From Bin87 sp034423575 (GTDB taxonomy: Bacteria > Chloroflexota > Dehalococcoidia > Lucifugimonadales > UBA3495), in the NCBI GenBank assembly GCA_034423575.1, contig DAOUIF010000082.1:18236-82235 (forward strand): DNA of 64,000 nucleotides, written 5' to 3'. Position 1 is the first letter of the stretch. Each line of letters begins with the position of its first letter. A program made the position numbers and the translations under genes. A model generated the notes under the pieces. That model ran no database searches and had not been told where the DNA came from. It saw only the letters and a list, made by a program, of their open reading frames with translations. Shown here piece after piece: positions 35,209 to 42,422 of this stretch.

Positions 35209-35531
35209 CCGCCAGCCTGGTTGGACAGGAGGAGCAGGGAGTCGCCCGCGACCCATTCGAGTTGCTCGTCCGTATCCGGCGATAGAAAAACCAGGCCGTT
35301 CCGGTTCAACGCGTACCCGTCCGCGACGGCGATGGTCCCGTGATCGGACACGCACAGCGCGCTATCCACCAGTTCCGGACACTGGCGCGCGAGGGCGTCC
35401 AGCAAAGTGGCAACGGCCGACAGAGACCCCACCTCGACAGAGATACTGCTGACGCCGGCGCGCACGCGCGCCATGCCGAACAACTCGACTGTCACCACCA
35501 CGGCATCGCTCGTTATGGTAGCGGGGTTCAT
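35205..35531 (-). CDS. MoaD/ThiS-like sulfur-carrier protein
   Basis: 108-residue beta-grasp protein ending in Gly-Gly (SNQAGG), the thiocarboxylate-forming tail used to carry sulfur into molybdopterin. VVTVELFGMARVRAG, LLDALARQCPEL and LSPDTDEQLEWVAGDSLLLL are the expected strands. It overlaps both neighbours by 4 bases: ATGA with mobA upstream and with AOR downstream. Its location suggests it serves cofactor synthesis for the AOR enzyme, possibly as a tungsten-pterin-dedicated copy. Confidence 0.87.
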   Translation of the reverse strand: MNPATITSDAVVVTVELFGMARVRAGVSSISVEVGSLSAVATLLDALARQCPELVDSALCVSDHGTIAVADGYALNRNGLVFLSPDTDEQLEWVAGDSLLLLSNQAGG

Positions 35532-36148
35532 TGCGCCAGTCCGATAGCTTGGGACAGGTCCTCGGGCCGGTTGATGTTGAAGAAGCTCAGCAAATCAGGG
35601 TCCAATCTTCGGATGTCGCTTTCCGGCACGTAGCGGACTTCAACGTCGTCGAAAAAACCGGAAATCTTGAGCTGGCCGGCGCGAATGCGGCTCTCGATGG
35701 CCGGAAGGCAACGGCGGGAGTACAGCGCGTGGGTGGGTTCCGGTCGGCCGTCCACCACCGGGACCACTGCATCGACGCCGTCGCGCAGACCCGCCATATC
35801 TGCCAGTAAGGGTGCCGACAGAAAGGGCATGTCGCAGGCGGTGACCAGGGCCCACTCGGTGGACGAGGCGTTCAGGCCAGTGTAGATGCCGCCCAGGGAA
35901 CCGCAATCGGGAAACACGTCGATCGCTGTCCGGTGTCCGTCGTCCAGCGGCAGCGCGGCGGCGCGAGCTGGGTCTGCGACTACGACCACAACATGCTGGG
36001 TGGCCACAGCTTCGGATGCCCGCCGGATGACGCGGCGTATGAGCGGCTCCCCGGCAAAGGGTTCGACGGCCTTGTCGCGTCCCAAACGCCGGCTCTGCCC
36101 ACCGGCCAGGATAACGGCGGTAATGTCCGATTTGATGGCGGAATCCAT
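35528..36148 (-). CDS. mobA: Molybdenum cofactor guanylyltransferase (MobA family)
   Basis: 206 residues with the nucleotidyltransferase loop LAGGQSRRLGRDKA at 14-27, LGGIYTGLN, and VTACDMPFLS with the metal-binding Asp. MobA attaches GMP (or a related nucleotide) to molybdopterin. The C-terminus (FFNINRPEDL) is the usual NxNTxED-type ending. The gene heads the three-gene unit with overlapping start/stop codons; Mo enzymes elsewhere in the window (54.4 kb) might also depend on it. Confidence 0.9.
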   Translation of the reverse strand: MDSAIKSDITAVILAGGQSRRLGRDKAVEPFAGEPLIRRVIRRASEAVATQHVVVVVADPARAAALPLDDGHRTAIDVFPDCGSLGGIYTGLNASSTEWALVTACDMPFLSAPLLADMAGLRDGVDAVVPVVDGRPEPTHALYSRRCLPAIESRIRAGQLKISGFFDDVEVRYVPESDIRRLDPDLLSFFNINRPEDLSQAIGLAQ

Positions 36149-36231
36149 CGCTATGTGCCTATTGCGGTTCTGATCAGTTCAGCATATCACCCGCGACAGA
36201 AATCCGCACACCACGGGTTTGACCGGTGTCG

Positions 36232-37047
36232 TCAGGCTCCGCGTTCGCCGAGGAAATTTCGCATCCGTTGCACGCACCATTCGGGATAGATGACATTGAC
36301 GCCGTGACCCAGTCCGGGCCAAACGTCCAGGCGACTGTCGGGGATCTCGGAGGCCATGAACTCCTGCTGCTCCATGCTGGTGGTCAGGGACTCGTCCCCG
36401 GTGAGCAGCAGAGTGGGCACCGCGATGTCCTTCAGGTGCGGTCCGAAGTCCAAGCTGTCCAGGTAGCTGTGGAGGGCCTGGCCGATCTCGGCCGGCGTCT
36501 GGTCCATCTCGGCGATGTACCAGTCTTTCAGGCCCTCAGCGGCGTGGCGCATGTCGAGGCGGAAGTTGATGGTGGCGGCGCTCCACGCCCCGATGCCTCC
36601 CTGCTCCATGGTGGCCAGCCAACTCCCGCCGGGGGTAGAGCTTTCGCGTCGGGTCAGGCGACAGGGTGAGTTGCAGAGGACCAGCGAGCGGCATCGGTCC
36701 GGATAGTCGTGGGCGAACTGCATTCCCATGATGCCGCCGAACGACTCGCCGACGTACACAACGCGTTCCACGCCGGCGTCGTCGAGAATTGCGAGCAGGT
36801 CGCCCATCAGGGTGTCCAGCGTGGGCTCGTAGCGCGCCGGGTCAATGGTCGATTGGCCCATGCCCCGCATGTCGGGGCGTATGACCCGGTATTCGCGGCT
36901 GAGCAGGGGCGGCCAGTTGTACCAGAACTTGCCGCTACGGGAGAAGCCGTGCTGCAGCACGATGCCCTCGGGGGCTACACGCCAGGGGTCGGTGAAGTCG
37001 TCCAGATAATAGTGCAGTTGTGCGTCGCCACGCTGGATGGTGGGCAC
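36232..37047 (-). CDS. Alpha/beta-fold hydrolase
   Basis: 271 residues starting at a GTG (37047) with CCGGAGG 7 bases upstream; the longer frame to 37263 overlaps the decarboxylase gene. The fold's signatures are HGFSRSGKFWYNWPPLL (oxyanion hole), the nucleophile elbow VGESFGGIMG, LTGDESLTTS (Asp) and GLGHGVNV (His). This is the classic Ser-Asp-His triad of esterases, haloperoxidase-like and C-C-bond hydrolases; the substrate is unknown. It is divergent from the histidine-decarboxylase-like gene across 103 bases. Confidence 0.85.
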   Translation of the reverse strand: MPTIQRGDAQLHYYLDDFTDPWRVAPEGIVLQHGFSRSGKFWYNWPPLLSREYRVIRPDMRGMGQSTIDPARYEPTLDTLMGDLLAILDDAGVERVVYVGESFGGIMGMQFAHDYPDRCRSLVLCNSPCRLTRRESSTPGGSWLATMEQGGIGAWSAATINFRLDMRHAAEGLKDWYIAEMDQTPAEIGQALHSYLDSLDFGPHLKDIAVPTLLLTGDESLTTSMEQQEFMASEIPDSRLDVWPGLGHGVNVIYPEWCVQRMRNFLGERGA

Positions 37048-37150
37048 GGTGCGCCTCCGGGATTGCGGTTTCCGCTGATATACCATACCCTTCCGGCGGC
37101 GGCAATCCAGGGCCACCGAGTCGCCCATTCCCACCGGAGGAAAGAAGGTC

Positions 37151-38281
37151 ATGCCCAGTACGCTGGGGCCCACGCCCCTGTCCGACAGGGAGATACATGA
37201 ACGCCTAAACAGGCTCCGGAGCGACCTGGTCGCTTTTGCCCAGCGCCAGATTGGATACCCCACGAATCAGGCCTACGACTATTCGGCTCTGCTGCCGTTC
37301 CTGGAATACACCTTCAACAACGTTGGCGATCCGTTTCACGCCAGTAACTACTGGAGCAACACACACGCGTTCGAACGGGAAGTGATCTCGCGTTTCGCCG
37401 GCCTGATGCGTATCGATACCGAGGAAGCGTGGGGGTACGTGACCTCCGGGGGAACCGAGGGGAACATGTACGGTCTCTACCTGGCCCGGGAGCTCTTCCC
37501 CAACGCGATGTTCTACTTCTCGGAGGAGACGCACTACAGCGTTTTGAAAAACGTTCGCGTGCTCAACGCCCGGCACATCATGATACGCCGGCAGGATAAC
37601 GGAGAGATTGACTACGACGATCTCCGCGAAATGATCCGGGTCAATCGGGATCTGCCGGTGGTGATCATGGCTAACGTGGGCACGACCATGCGCGGCGCGG
37701 TGGACGACATCCCCCGAATTCGGGAGATCATGTCGGATCTTGCAGTTACCAACTCATACATTCACGCGGACGCAGCGCTCAGCGGCATGATCCTGCCCTT
37801 CGTGGACGACCCGCAGCCCTATGGGTTCGACGCCGGTATTGACAGCGTCTCCGTGAGCGGCCACAAGATGATCGGCGCGCCGCTACCGTGCGGCGTGGTG
37901 CTGACTAGACGGCCGTACGTGGAGCGGGTGGGTCGCGCCATTGAGTACGTCGGGGTCGAAGACACTACTCTGTCCGGCTCGCGAAGCGCGTTCGCTCCGC
38001 TTCTTTTGTGGCATGCCCTGGCTCGGTTGGGCGACGCGGGATTCCGCCGGCTGGTTGCCGGCGCACTGGAGACGGCCGAGTACGCCGTGGGCCAGTTCAA
38101 CGAGCGGGGAATCCCGGCGTGGCGGCATCGCAACTCGGTCACGGTGGTTTTCCCCAGGCCGGCTGCGAACGTATTCCGCAAATGGCAGATGGCCCCGGAG
38201 GGCGACATCACTCACATCATCACAATGCCGCACGTGACCCACGAGATGATAGACGAGCTCGTGGGCGATTGTGCCAACTGA
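37151..38281 (+). CDS. PLP-dependent histidine decarboxylase-like enzyme (group II decarboxylase)
   Basis: 376 residues, close in length to Morganella-type histidine decarboxylase. It contains FHASNYWSNTHAFEREVISR, WGYVTSGGTEGNMYGLYLAR, FSEETHYSVLKNVRVL and HADAALSGMILPF. SGHKMIGAPLPCGV places the PLP-binding Lys at 239. GGAGGAAAG precedes the ATG. These blocks are those of bacterial HDC (histidine to histamine plus CO2), but related serine or other decarboxylases share them. A double-ACT protein follows 13 bases later, which suggests amino-acid sensing. No amino acid/histamine antiporter is adjacent, so acid-resistance use is not supported. Confidence 0.85.
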   Translation: MPSTLGPTPLSDREIHERLNRLRSDLVAFAQRQIGYPTNQAYDYSALLPFLEYTFNNVGDPFHASNYWSNTHAFEREVISRFAGLMRIDTEEAWGYVTSGGTEGNMYGLYLARELFPNAMFYFSEETHYSVLKNVRVLNARHIMIRRQDNGEIDYDDLREMIRVNRDLPVVIMANVGTTMRGAVDDIPRIREIMSDLAVTNSYIHADAALSGMILPFVDDPQPYGFDAGIDSVSVSGHKMIGAPLPCGVVLTRRPYVERVGRAIEYVGVEDTTLSGSRSAFAPLLLWHALARLGDAGFRRLVAGALETAEYAVGQFNERGIPAWRHRNSVTVVFPRPAANVFRKWQMAPEGDITHIITMPHVTHEMIDELVGDCAN

Positions 38282-38294
38282 GGTGCGCTTCACG

Positions 38295-38705
38295 ATGAGT
38301 CAATCGGGTCCAATCAACCGCATCGTCATCATGGCCGAAAACGAAGTCGGGGTCATCGCCGACATCACCCGTGCCCTCGCTGAAGAAAACATAAACGTGG
38401 AAACCATCAACGCGGAAACCGATGGGAGCCAGGGAGCGGTGGTGCTCACCGTGGACAACTACAACCGGGCGCTGTACGTGTTGAACCGCGCCGGTTTCAA
38501 GGCGGTCGGCGACGACGCGCTGGTGATCCGCCTGCCCGACGAGCCCGGCGCCTTGGCCGGAGTGGCGGATCGCCTGCGGCAGGCCGGCGTCAACATCCAG
38601 AGCATGCACATCCTGAATCGGCAGGCCGGCCACGCCATGATCGCGCTGACCGTCGACGACCATCCGCTGGCCGTTGAGGCAATTGGGAGTGACGTTATTG
38701 TCTGA
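38295..38705 (+). CDS. Tandem ACT-domain protein
   Basis: 136 residues with two ACT domains: INRIVIMAENEVGVIADITR and DALVIRLPDEPGALAGVADR. Each has the ligand-binding turn between first strand and helix. ACT domains bind amino acids and regulate enzymes. GAGGTG stands before ATG 38295; a GTG at 38271 is in frame but overlaps the decarboxylase. The tight linkage suggests it is an allosteric partner of the decarboxylase, possibly with an amino acid as ligand, but a stand-alone regulatory role is equally possible. Confidence 0.85.
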   Translation: MSQSGPINRIVIMAENEVGVIADITRALAEENINVETINAETDGSQGAVVLTVDNYNRALYVLNRAGFKAVGDDALVIRLPDEPGALAGVADRLRQAGVNIQSMHILNRQAGHAMIALTVDDHPLAVEAIGSDVIV

Positions 38706-38749
38706 TCGTCGCGTCGCCAGGTAAGTCAACCAGCTAGGGAGGTACGACG

Positions 38750-40204
38750 ATGCCAGCGCGAACGGGAGCCCAGTACATCCAGGGCCTGCGAGACCGGGGA
38801 GCTGATATCTACATCGCTGGGCAGAAGGTCGAGGATGTTACCACGCACCCGGCGTTCGCCGGTGGGCTGCGCACCGTGGCCGGACTGCTGGACATGCAAC
38901 ACGATGCCTCGTTGTGGGCTGAAATGGTCTACGATTCTCCCTCCACCGGTGACCCGGTGGGCCTGTCGTTCATCATGCCGCGCACCGCGGACGATCTGGC
39001 CAGGCGGCGCAAGATGATGGCCAACTGGGCCCTGGCTTCGTGCGGAATGATGGGAAGGACCCCGGACTTCCTGAACGTGGCGGTGATGTCCATGGCGGCG
39101 GCCGCCGACTACTGCGGGCAGAACCGACCGGAGTTCAAGCAGAACATCCTTGATTACTACGAGTACATCCGCGAAAACGACATCGTGATGACCCACACGC
39201 TGGTCAACCTGCAGCGCAGCCGATCCGTTGGCGGGACGCCCTTCGATGACCGGACGGAGGTTGCGTTGTCGGTGGTTAAGGAGACGGACGCCGGCATCGT
39301 CGTTCGCGGAGCGAGAGTGCTAGCGACGCTGGGTCCGCTGTCGGACGAGATTGCCGTGTATCCTGCCCGGACCCGGCGGGTGCCGGCCGGCGAGGAAGGG
39401 AAATACGCCTTCGGGTTCGCCATCCCCTGCGAAACGCCGGGCCTGAAATTCCAGTGCCGCGACACCGTGGATTTGGGTCGGTCTCACTTTGATCATCCGG
39501 CGGGTAGCCGGTTTGAAGAGATGGACGCCATCGTCTTCTTTGACGACGTGCTGGTTCCCTGGGAGCGCGTGTTCCTGTACAACGACGTGTCCCGGTGCAA
39601 CCAGTGGGGCGAGCGCACGAACCGCAACGCGCACACCGGGCACCAGGTGGTCACCAAGAACGTGGTCAAGTGCGAGTTCATGCTGGGACTGGCGTCGCTG
39701 ATGGTGGAAACGCTGGGGTCGGGAGATCTGCTGCACACCCAGCACCTGGTCGCCGAGTTGATCGAGAACCTTGAGATCACCAAGGCGCTGTTGGCGGCGT
39801 CCGAAGCCCAGGCGTCGACCGACGAGTGGGGCATATTCTGTCCGGACTACCGGCCGTTGCTGGTGGCGCGGAAGCAGATGATCACCATGTATCCGCGCAT
39901 GGCCGAGATCCTGCACCTGCTGGGTTCCAGCAGCCTGATGGCCCTGCCGGCGGAGGCCGACCTGAACGGCCCGCTGGCCGAGGATATCCACCGCTATCTG
40001 AACACCGATACAGCCACCGCCGAGGAGCGCATCCGCCTGTTCCGGCTGGCGTGGGACGTGTCGTGCAGCGCGTTCGGCGGACGGCAGACACTGTACGAGC
40101 GCTACTTCGGCGGGGATGCGGCACGCAACGCCGCGCTGCTCTATCAGATCTACGACCGCAGTGATGCGCGAAATATGGTCGACGAGTTTCTGTCTTTGGA
40201 GTAG
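38750..40204 (+). CDS. 4-hydroxyphenylacetate 3-monooxygenase-type flavin oxygenase (HpaB family)
   Basis: 484 residues of the acyl-CoA-dehydrogenase-like fold that uses reduced FAD from a separate reductase. THTLVNLQRSRSVGG, RGARVLATLGPLSDEIAVYP and FDHPAGSRFEEMDAIVFFDDV with LVPWERVFLYN are the family blocks. The iron-sulfur cysteines of 4-hydroxybutyryl-CoA dehydratase are not seen, so an oxygenase is more likely. GGGAGGT precedes the ATG. No HpaC-like reductase is in the window. It follows the ACT gene by 44 bases and precedes a MOSC protein, which may be part of one unit; the phenol or aromatic amine substrate is unknown. Confidence 0.85.
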   Translation: MPARTGAQYIQGLRDRGADIYIAGQKVEDVTTHPAFAGGLRTVAGLLDMQHDASLWAEMVYDSPSTGDPVGLSFIMPRTADDLARRRKMMANWALASCGMMGRTPDFLNVAVMSMAAAADYCGQNRPEFKQNILDYYEYIRENDIVMTHTLVNLQRSRSVGGTPFDDRTEVALSVVKETDAGIVVRGARVLATLGPLSDEIAVYPARTRRVPAGEEGKYAFGFAIPCETPGLKFQCRDTVDLGRSHFDHPAGSRFEEMDAIVFFDDVLVPWERVFLYNDVSRCNQWGERTNRNAHTGHQVVTKNVVKCEFMLGLASLMVETLGSGDLLHTQHLVAELIENLEITKALLAASEAQASTDEWGIFCPDYRPLLVARKQMITMYPRMAEILHLLGSSSLMALPAEADLNGPLAEDIHRYLNTDTATAEERIRLFRLAWDVSCSAFGGRQTLYERYFGGDAARNAALLYQIYDRSDARNMVDEFLSLE

Positions 40205-40209
40205 GTCCC

Positions 40210-40971
40210 GTGATTACCGTTGCCGAAATCAACATTGCGCCGGTCAAGTCCATGGCGCTCGTACCGCTGCGGGAGGCGAAACTGGACCTGGGAGGCATCG
40301 TCGACGACCGCCGCTTCTACTTGGTCAACAGCCAGGGGAGGCTGCTGAGCCGGCGACAGGTGGGAAAGCTGGCACAACTGGTGACATCGTGGGACGCCGA
40401 TACCGGGCAATTGAAGATCACTTTCCCCGACGGAAGGACCCTCGAAGGGCTGCCGGAGCTGGACAATCCGGTATGGACGATCATCTGGGGCAGGCGGGTC
40501 AGAGCGCGTCCCTTGATAGGTGACTGGATGCCGGCCATCAGCGAATTCTGCGGCCAGCCGGCCCTGCTGATGATGTCCGACCTGCCATGCCAGGTATTCG
40601 ACGAGTTTCCGGTGTCGGTTCTTTCGCGGGCGTCAGTCGAGCACCTGTCGGGCCGGATGGGATTGACGGATGACGAGTGCCTGGCCACCGACCGGTTCCG
40701 GCCGACGTTGCTGCTGGACGGTTGCGAGGCACACCAGGAAGATGGCTGGATGAACCGCACCATCTCCGTAGGCGACGCGGTGGTGCGCATCCTGGCGCCG
40801 GATCCGCGCTGCGCCATCGTCGATCAGGACCCGCTAACCGGCGAAACGGACACCGAGACGGTGAGATCGATCCTGAGCTACCGGCCCAACGCGCTGGCGG
40901 CGTATTTTGGCGTGTATGGCATCGTGGAGAAACCCGGGACGGTTCGTGTCGGGGACGAAGTTACCCTGTAG
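40210..40971 (+). CDS. MOSC-domain molybdenum-sulfur carrier/mARC-like protein
   Basis: 253 residues started at GTG 40210, 5 bases after the HpaB-like stop. The N-terminal beta-barrel domain (VAEINIAPVKSMALVPLREA, DRRFYLVNSQGRLLSRRQ) precedes the MOSC domain (FRPTLLLDG, DAVVRILAPDPRCAIVDQDP). Cys201 in DPRC is the conserved cysteine that ligates the pyranopterin sulfur in mARC/YcbX-type proteins. These reduce N-hydroxylated compounds using electrons from a redox partner, or carry the sulfur of Mo cofactor. No C-terminal ferredoxin domain is present, so another partner is needed. Confidence 0.87.
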   Translation: MITVAEINIAPVKSMALVPLREAKLDLGGIVDDRRFYLVNSQGRLLSRRQVGKLAQLVTSWDADTGQLKITFPDGRTLEGLPELDNPVWTIIWGRRVRARPLIGDWMPAISEFCGQPALLMMSDLPCQVFDEFPVSVLSRASVEHLSGRMGLTDDECLATDRFRPTLLLDGCEAHQEDGWMNRTISVGDAVVRILAPDPRCAIVDQDPLTGETDTETVRSILSYRPNALAAYFGVYGIVEKPGTVRVGDEVTL

Positions 40972-40986
40972 TCCGCACCGACTCGA

Positions 40987-41017
40987 AAGGCCCGTCGCCA
41001 CCGGGACGACGGGCCTT
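40987..41017. terminator. Hairpin between convergent MOSC and aminotransferase genes
   Basis: AAGGCCCGTCG and CGACGGGCCTT form a perfect 11-bp stem with a 9-base loop, 16 bases after the MOSC stop and 36 bases before the convergent aminotransferase stop. No T-tract follows; probably a bidirectional terminator. Confidence 0.55.
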
Positions 41018-41052
41018 CGCGTGCAACGCCTGGGGCGGCATTAGCGGTTCGA

Positions 41053-42393
41053 TCAGTGCTGCACCAATCCCTCTTCCATCATGGCGGCGATGGCGCCGTC
41101 GAACGCCTCGATGGTGAAGTCGATGTCGGCTTCAGTGTGGGTGCCGGAGAGCACGCCGCTGGTGCGGGACATGAGGTCCACGCCGCGCACCTGGAGGGCC
41201 TGGCGCAGGGCGCGCTGGATGCCGATGGGCTGGTCCTTCAGGCGGGATGCGTCCAGGCCGGCGATGCTCCGCTCCCCGAAGAACATGTGGAACGTTGAGG
41301 CCTCGCCATAGACCGTGGCGTTGACCTCGCGGCGATCCACGACCTCGCGAAGTCCGACCCGGAGCCGCTCGGCCATGAGATCGGCCTGGGCGTTGTACTC
41401 ACCGGTGGCGACCAGGCGCAGGGCGGCGTTGCCTGACGCGGCAGCGTAGGGATTGGCGTTGAAGGTGCCGCCATGGAGGACGCGCTCGTAGCGGTCGTGG
41501 TGGCTGTCTCCCGTCTGGTGCATGACGGCCATGACCTCATCGCGGCCGCCGACCGCACCGCCGGGCAGGCCGCCGGTGATGATCTTGGCCATGGTGCAGA
41601 GGTCAGGGTCCACTCCGAGCCGCTCCTGGGCTCCACCGGGCGCCCAACGGAAGCCCGTGATGACTTCGTCCAGGATCATGACGACGCCATGCTCCCGGGT
41701 CAGGCGGCGCACGCCGTCCAGGAAGCCGTCGGGCAGGGGCACCGTGCCGTATGACGCCCCGGATGCTTCCGTGATGACGCCGGCGATGTTGTCGTCGCTG
41801 TTCAGGACGTTTTCCAGCGCGGCGAGGTCCGTGGGCAGCACGATGATGGAGTCGATGGTGCCCTGGGGAATGCCAATGGACGCCGGCACGTCAAAGGGGG
41901 GAAGGTTGCCCGGCATTACATAATCGTGCCAACCGTGGTAGTGCGACTCCCAGCGGATGATCTTCTCCTTGCCGGTGAAGGCGCGAGCCACGCGCATGGC
42001 CAGCATGGTGGCTTCCGCGCCCGACCCCACGAAGCGGACCTTGTCGACGCAGGGCATCAGCGTGCAGACCCGCTCGCCCCACTCCAGCATGGATTCGGTG
42101 GGCGCGCCGAAGTGCGCGCCGTCAGCCAGGACACCGGACAGCGCGGCGACCACATCGGGGTGCGCATGGCCCAACAGGAGCGATGCTGAGCCCATGCCGT
42201 AGTCTACGTACTCATTGCCGTCGATGTCCCATTTGCGGGGACCGCTGCCGCGGGCGATAACCACCGGGAACGGGTCGGAGGTATAGCCGTCGTGTCCCGG
42301 GCTCCCCGAGGGGAACCGGGCCTGGTAGCTCGGCTGGAGTTCCCGCGAACGGGGGTTCATGCGGATGTACTGGTCCTGGATGGTTTCAGCCAT
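41053..42393 (-). CDS. Class III PLP aminotransferase (HemL-like)
   Basis: 446 residues. AGGAG precedes the ATG. Blocks are DIDGNEYVDYGMGSASLLLG, VRFVGSGAEATMLAMRVARA, HYHGWHDYVMPG, VMILDEVITGFRWAPGGAQE and MAKIITGGLPGGAVGG with the PLP lysine. It resembles glutamate-1-semialdehyde aminomutase, but the family also includes omega-amino-acid aminotransferases. No other tetrapyrrole gene is near, and the neighbours are an esterase and a flavin monooxygenase, so catabolism of an amine is at least as likely. Confidence 0.85.
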   Translation of the reverse strand: MAETIQDQYIRMNPRSRELQPSYQARFPSGSPGHDGYTSDPFPVVIARGSGPRKWDIDGNEYVDYGMGSASLLLGHAHPDVVAALSGVLADGAHFGAPTESMLEWGERVCTLMPCVDKVRFVGSGAEATMLAMRVARAFTGKEKIIRWESHYHGWHDYVMPGNLPPFDVPASIGIPQGTIDSIIVLPTDLAALENVLNSDDNIAGVITEASGASYGTVPLPDGFLDGVRRLTREHGVVMILDEVITGFRWAPGGAQERLGVDPDLCTMAKIITGGLPGGAVGGRDEVMAVMHQTGDSHHDRYERVLHGGTFNANPYAAASGNAALRLVATGEYNAQADLMAERLRVGLREVVDRREVNATVYGEASTFHMFFGERSIAGLDASRLKDQPIGIQRALRQALQVRGVDLMSRTSGVLSGTHTEADIDFTIEAFDGAIAAMMEEGLVQH

Positions 42394-42422
42394 GGTATTA
42401 ACTCCTGTGGTAGTGTCGTGGG

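Noticed and set aside
33661..35343. Long open frame (560 codons) on the plus strand
   Set aside because: It is antisense to the AOR gene; the translation is low in hydrophobic periodicity and has no family signature. High GC favours such shadows.
38750..40204. 4-hydroxybutyryl-CoA dehydratase for the HpaB-like gene
   Set aside because: The cysteines and histidine that hold its 4Fe-4S cluster are not apparent; oxygenase blocks fit better.
41053..42393. Glutamate-1-semialdehyde aminomutase (heme synthesis) as a firm call
   Set aside because: Only general class III features are seen and no tetrapyrrole genes are nearby, so I left the function open.
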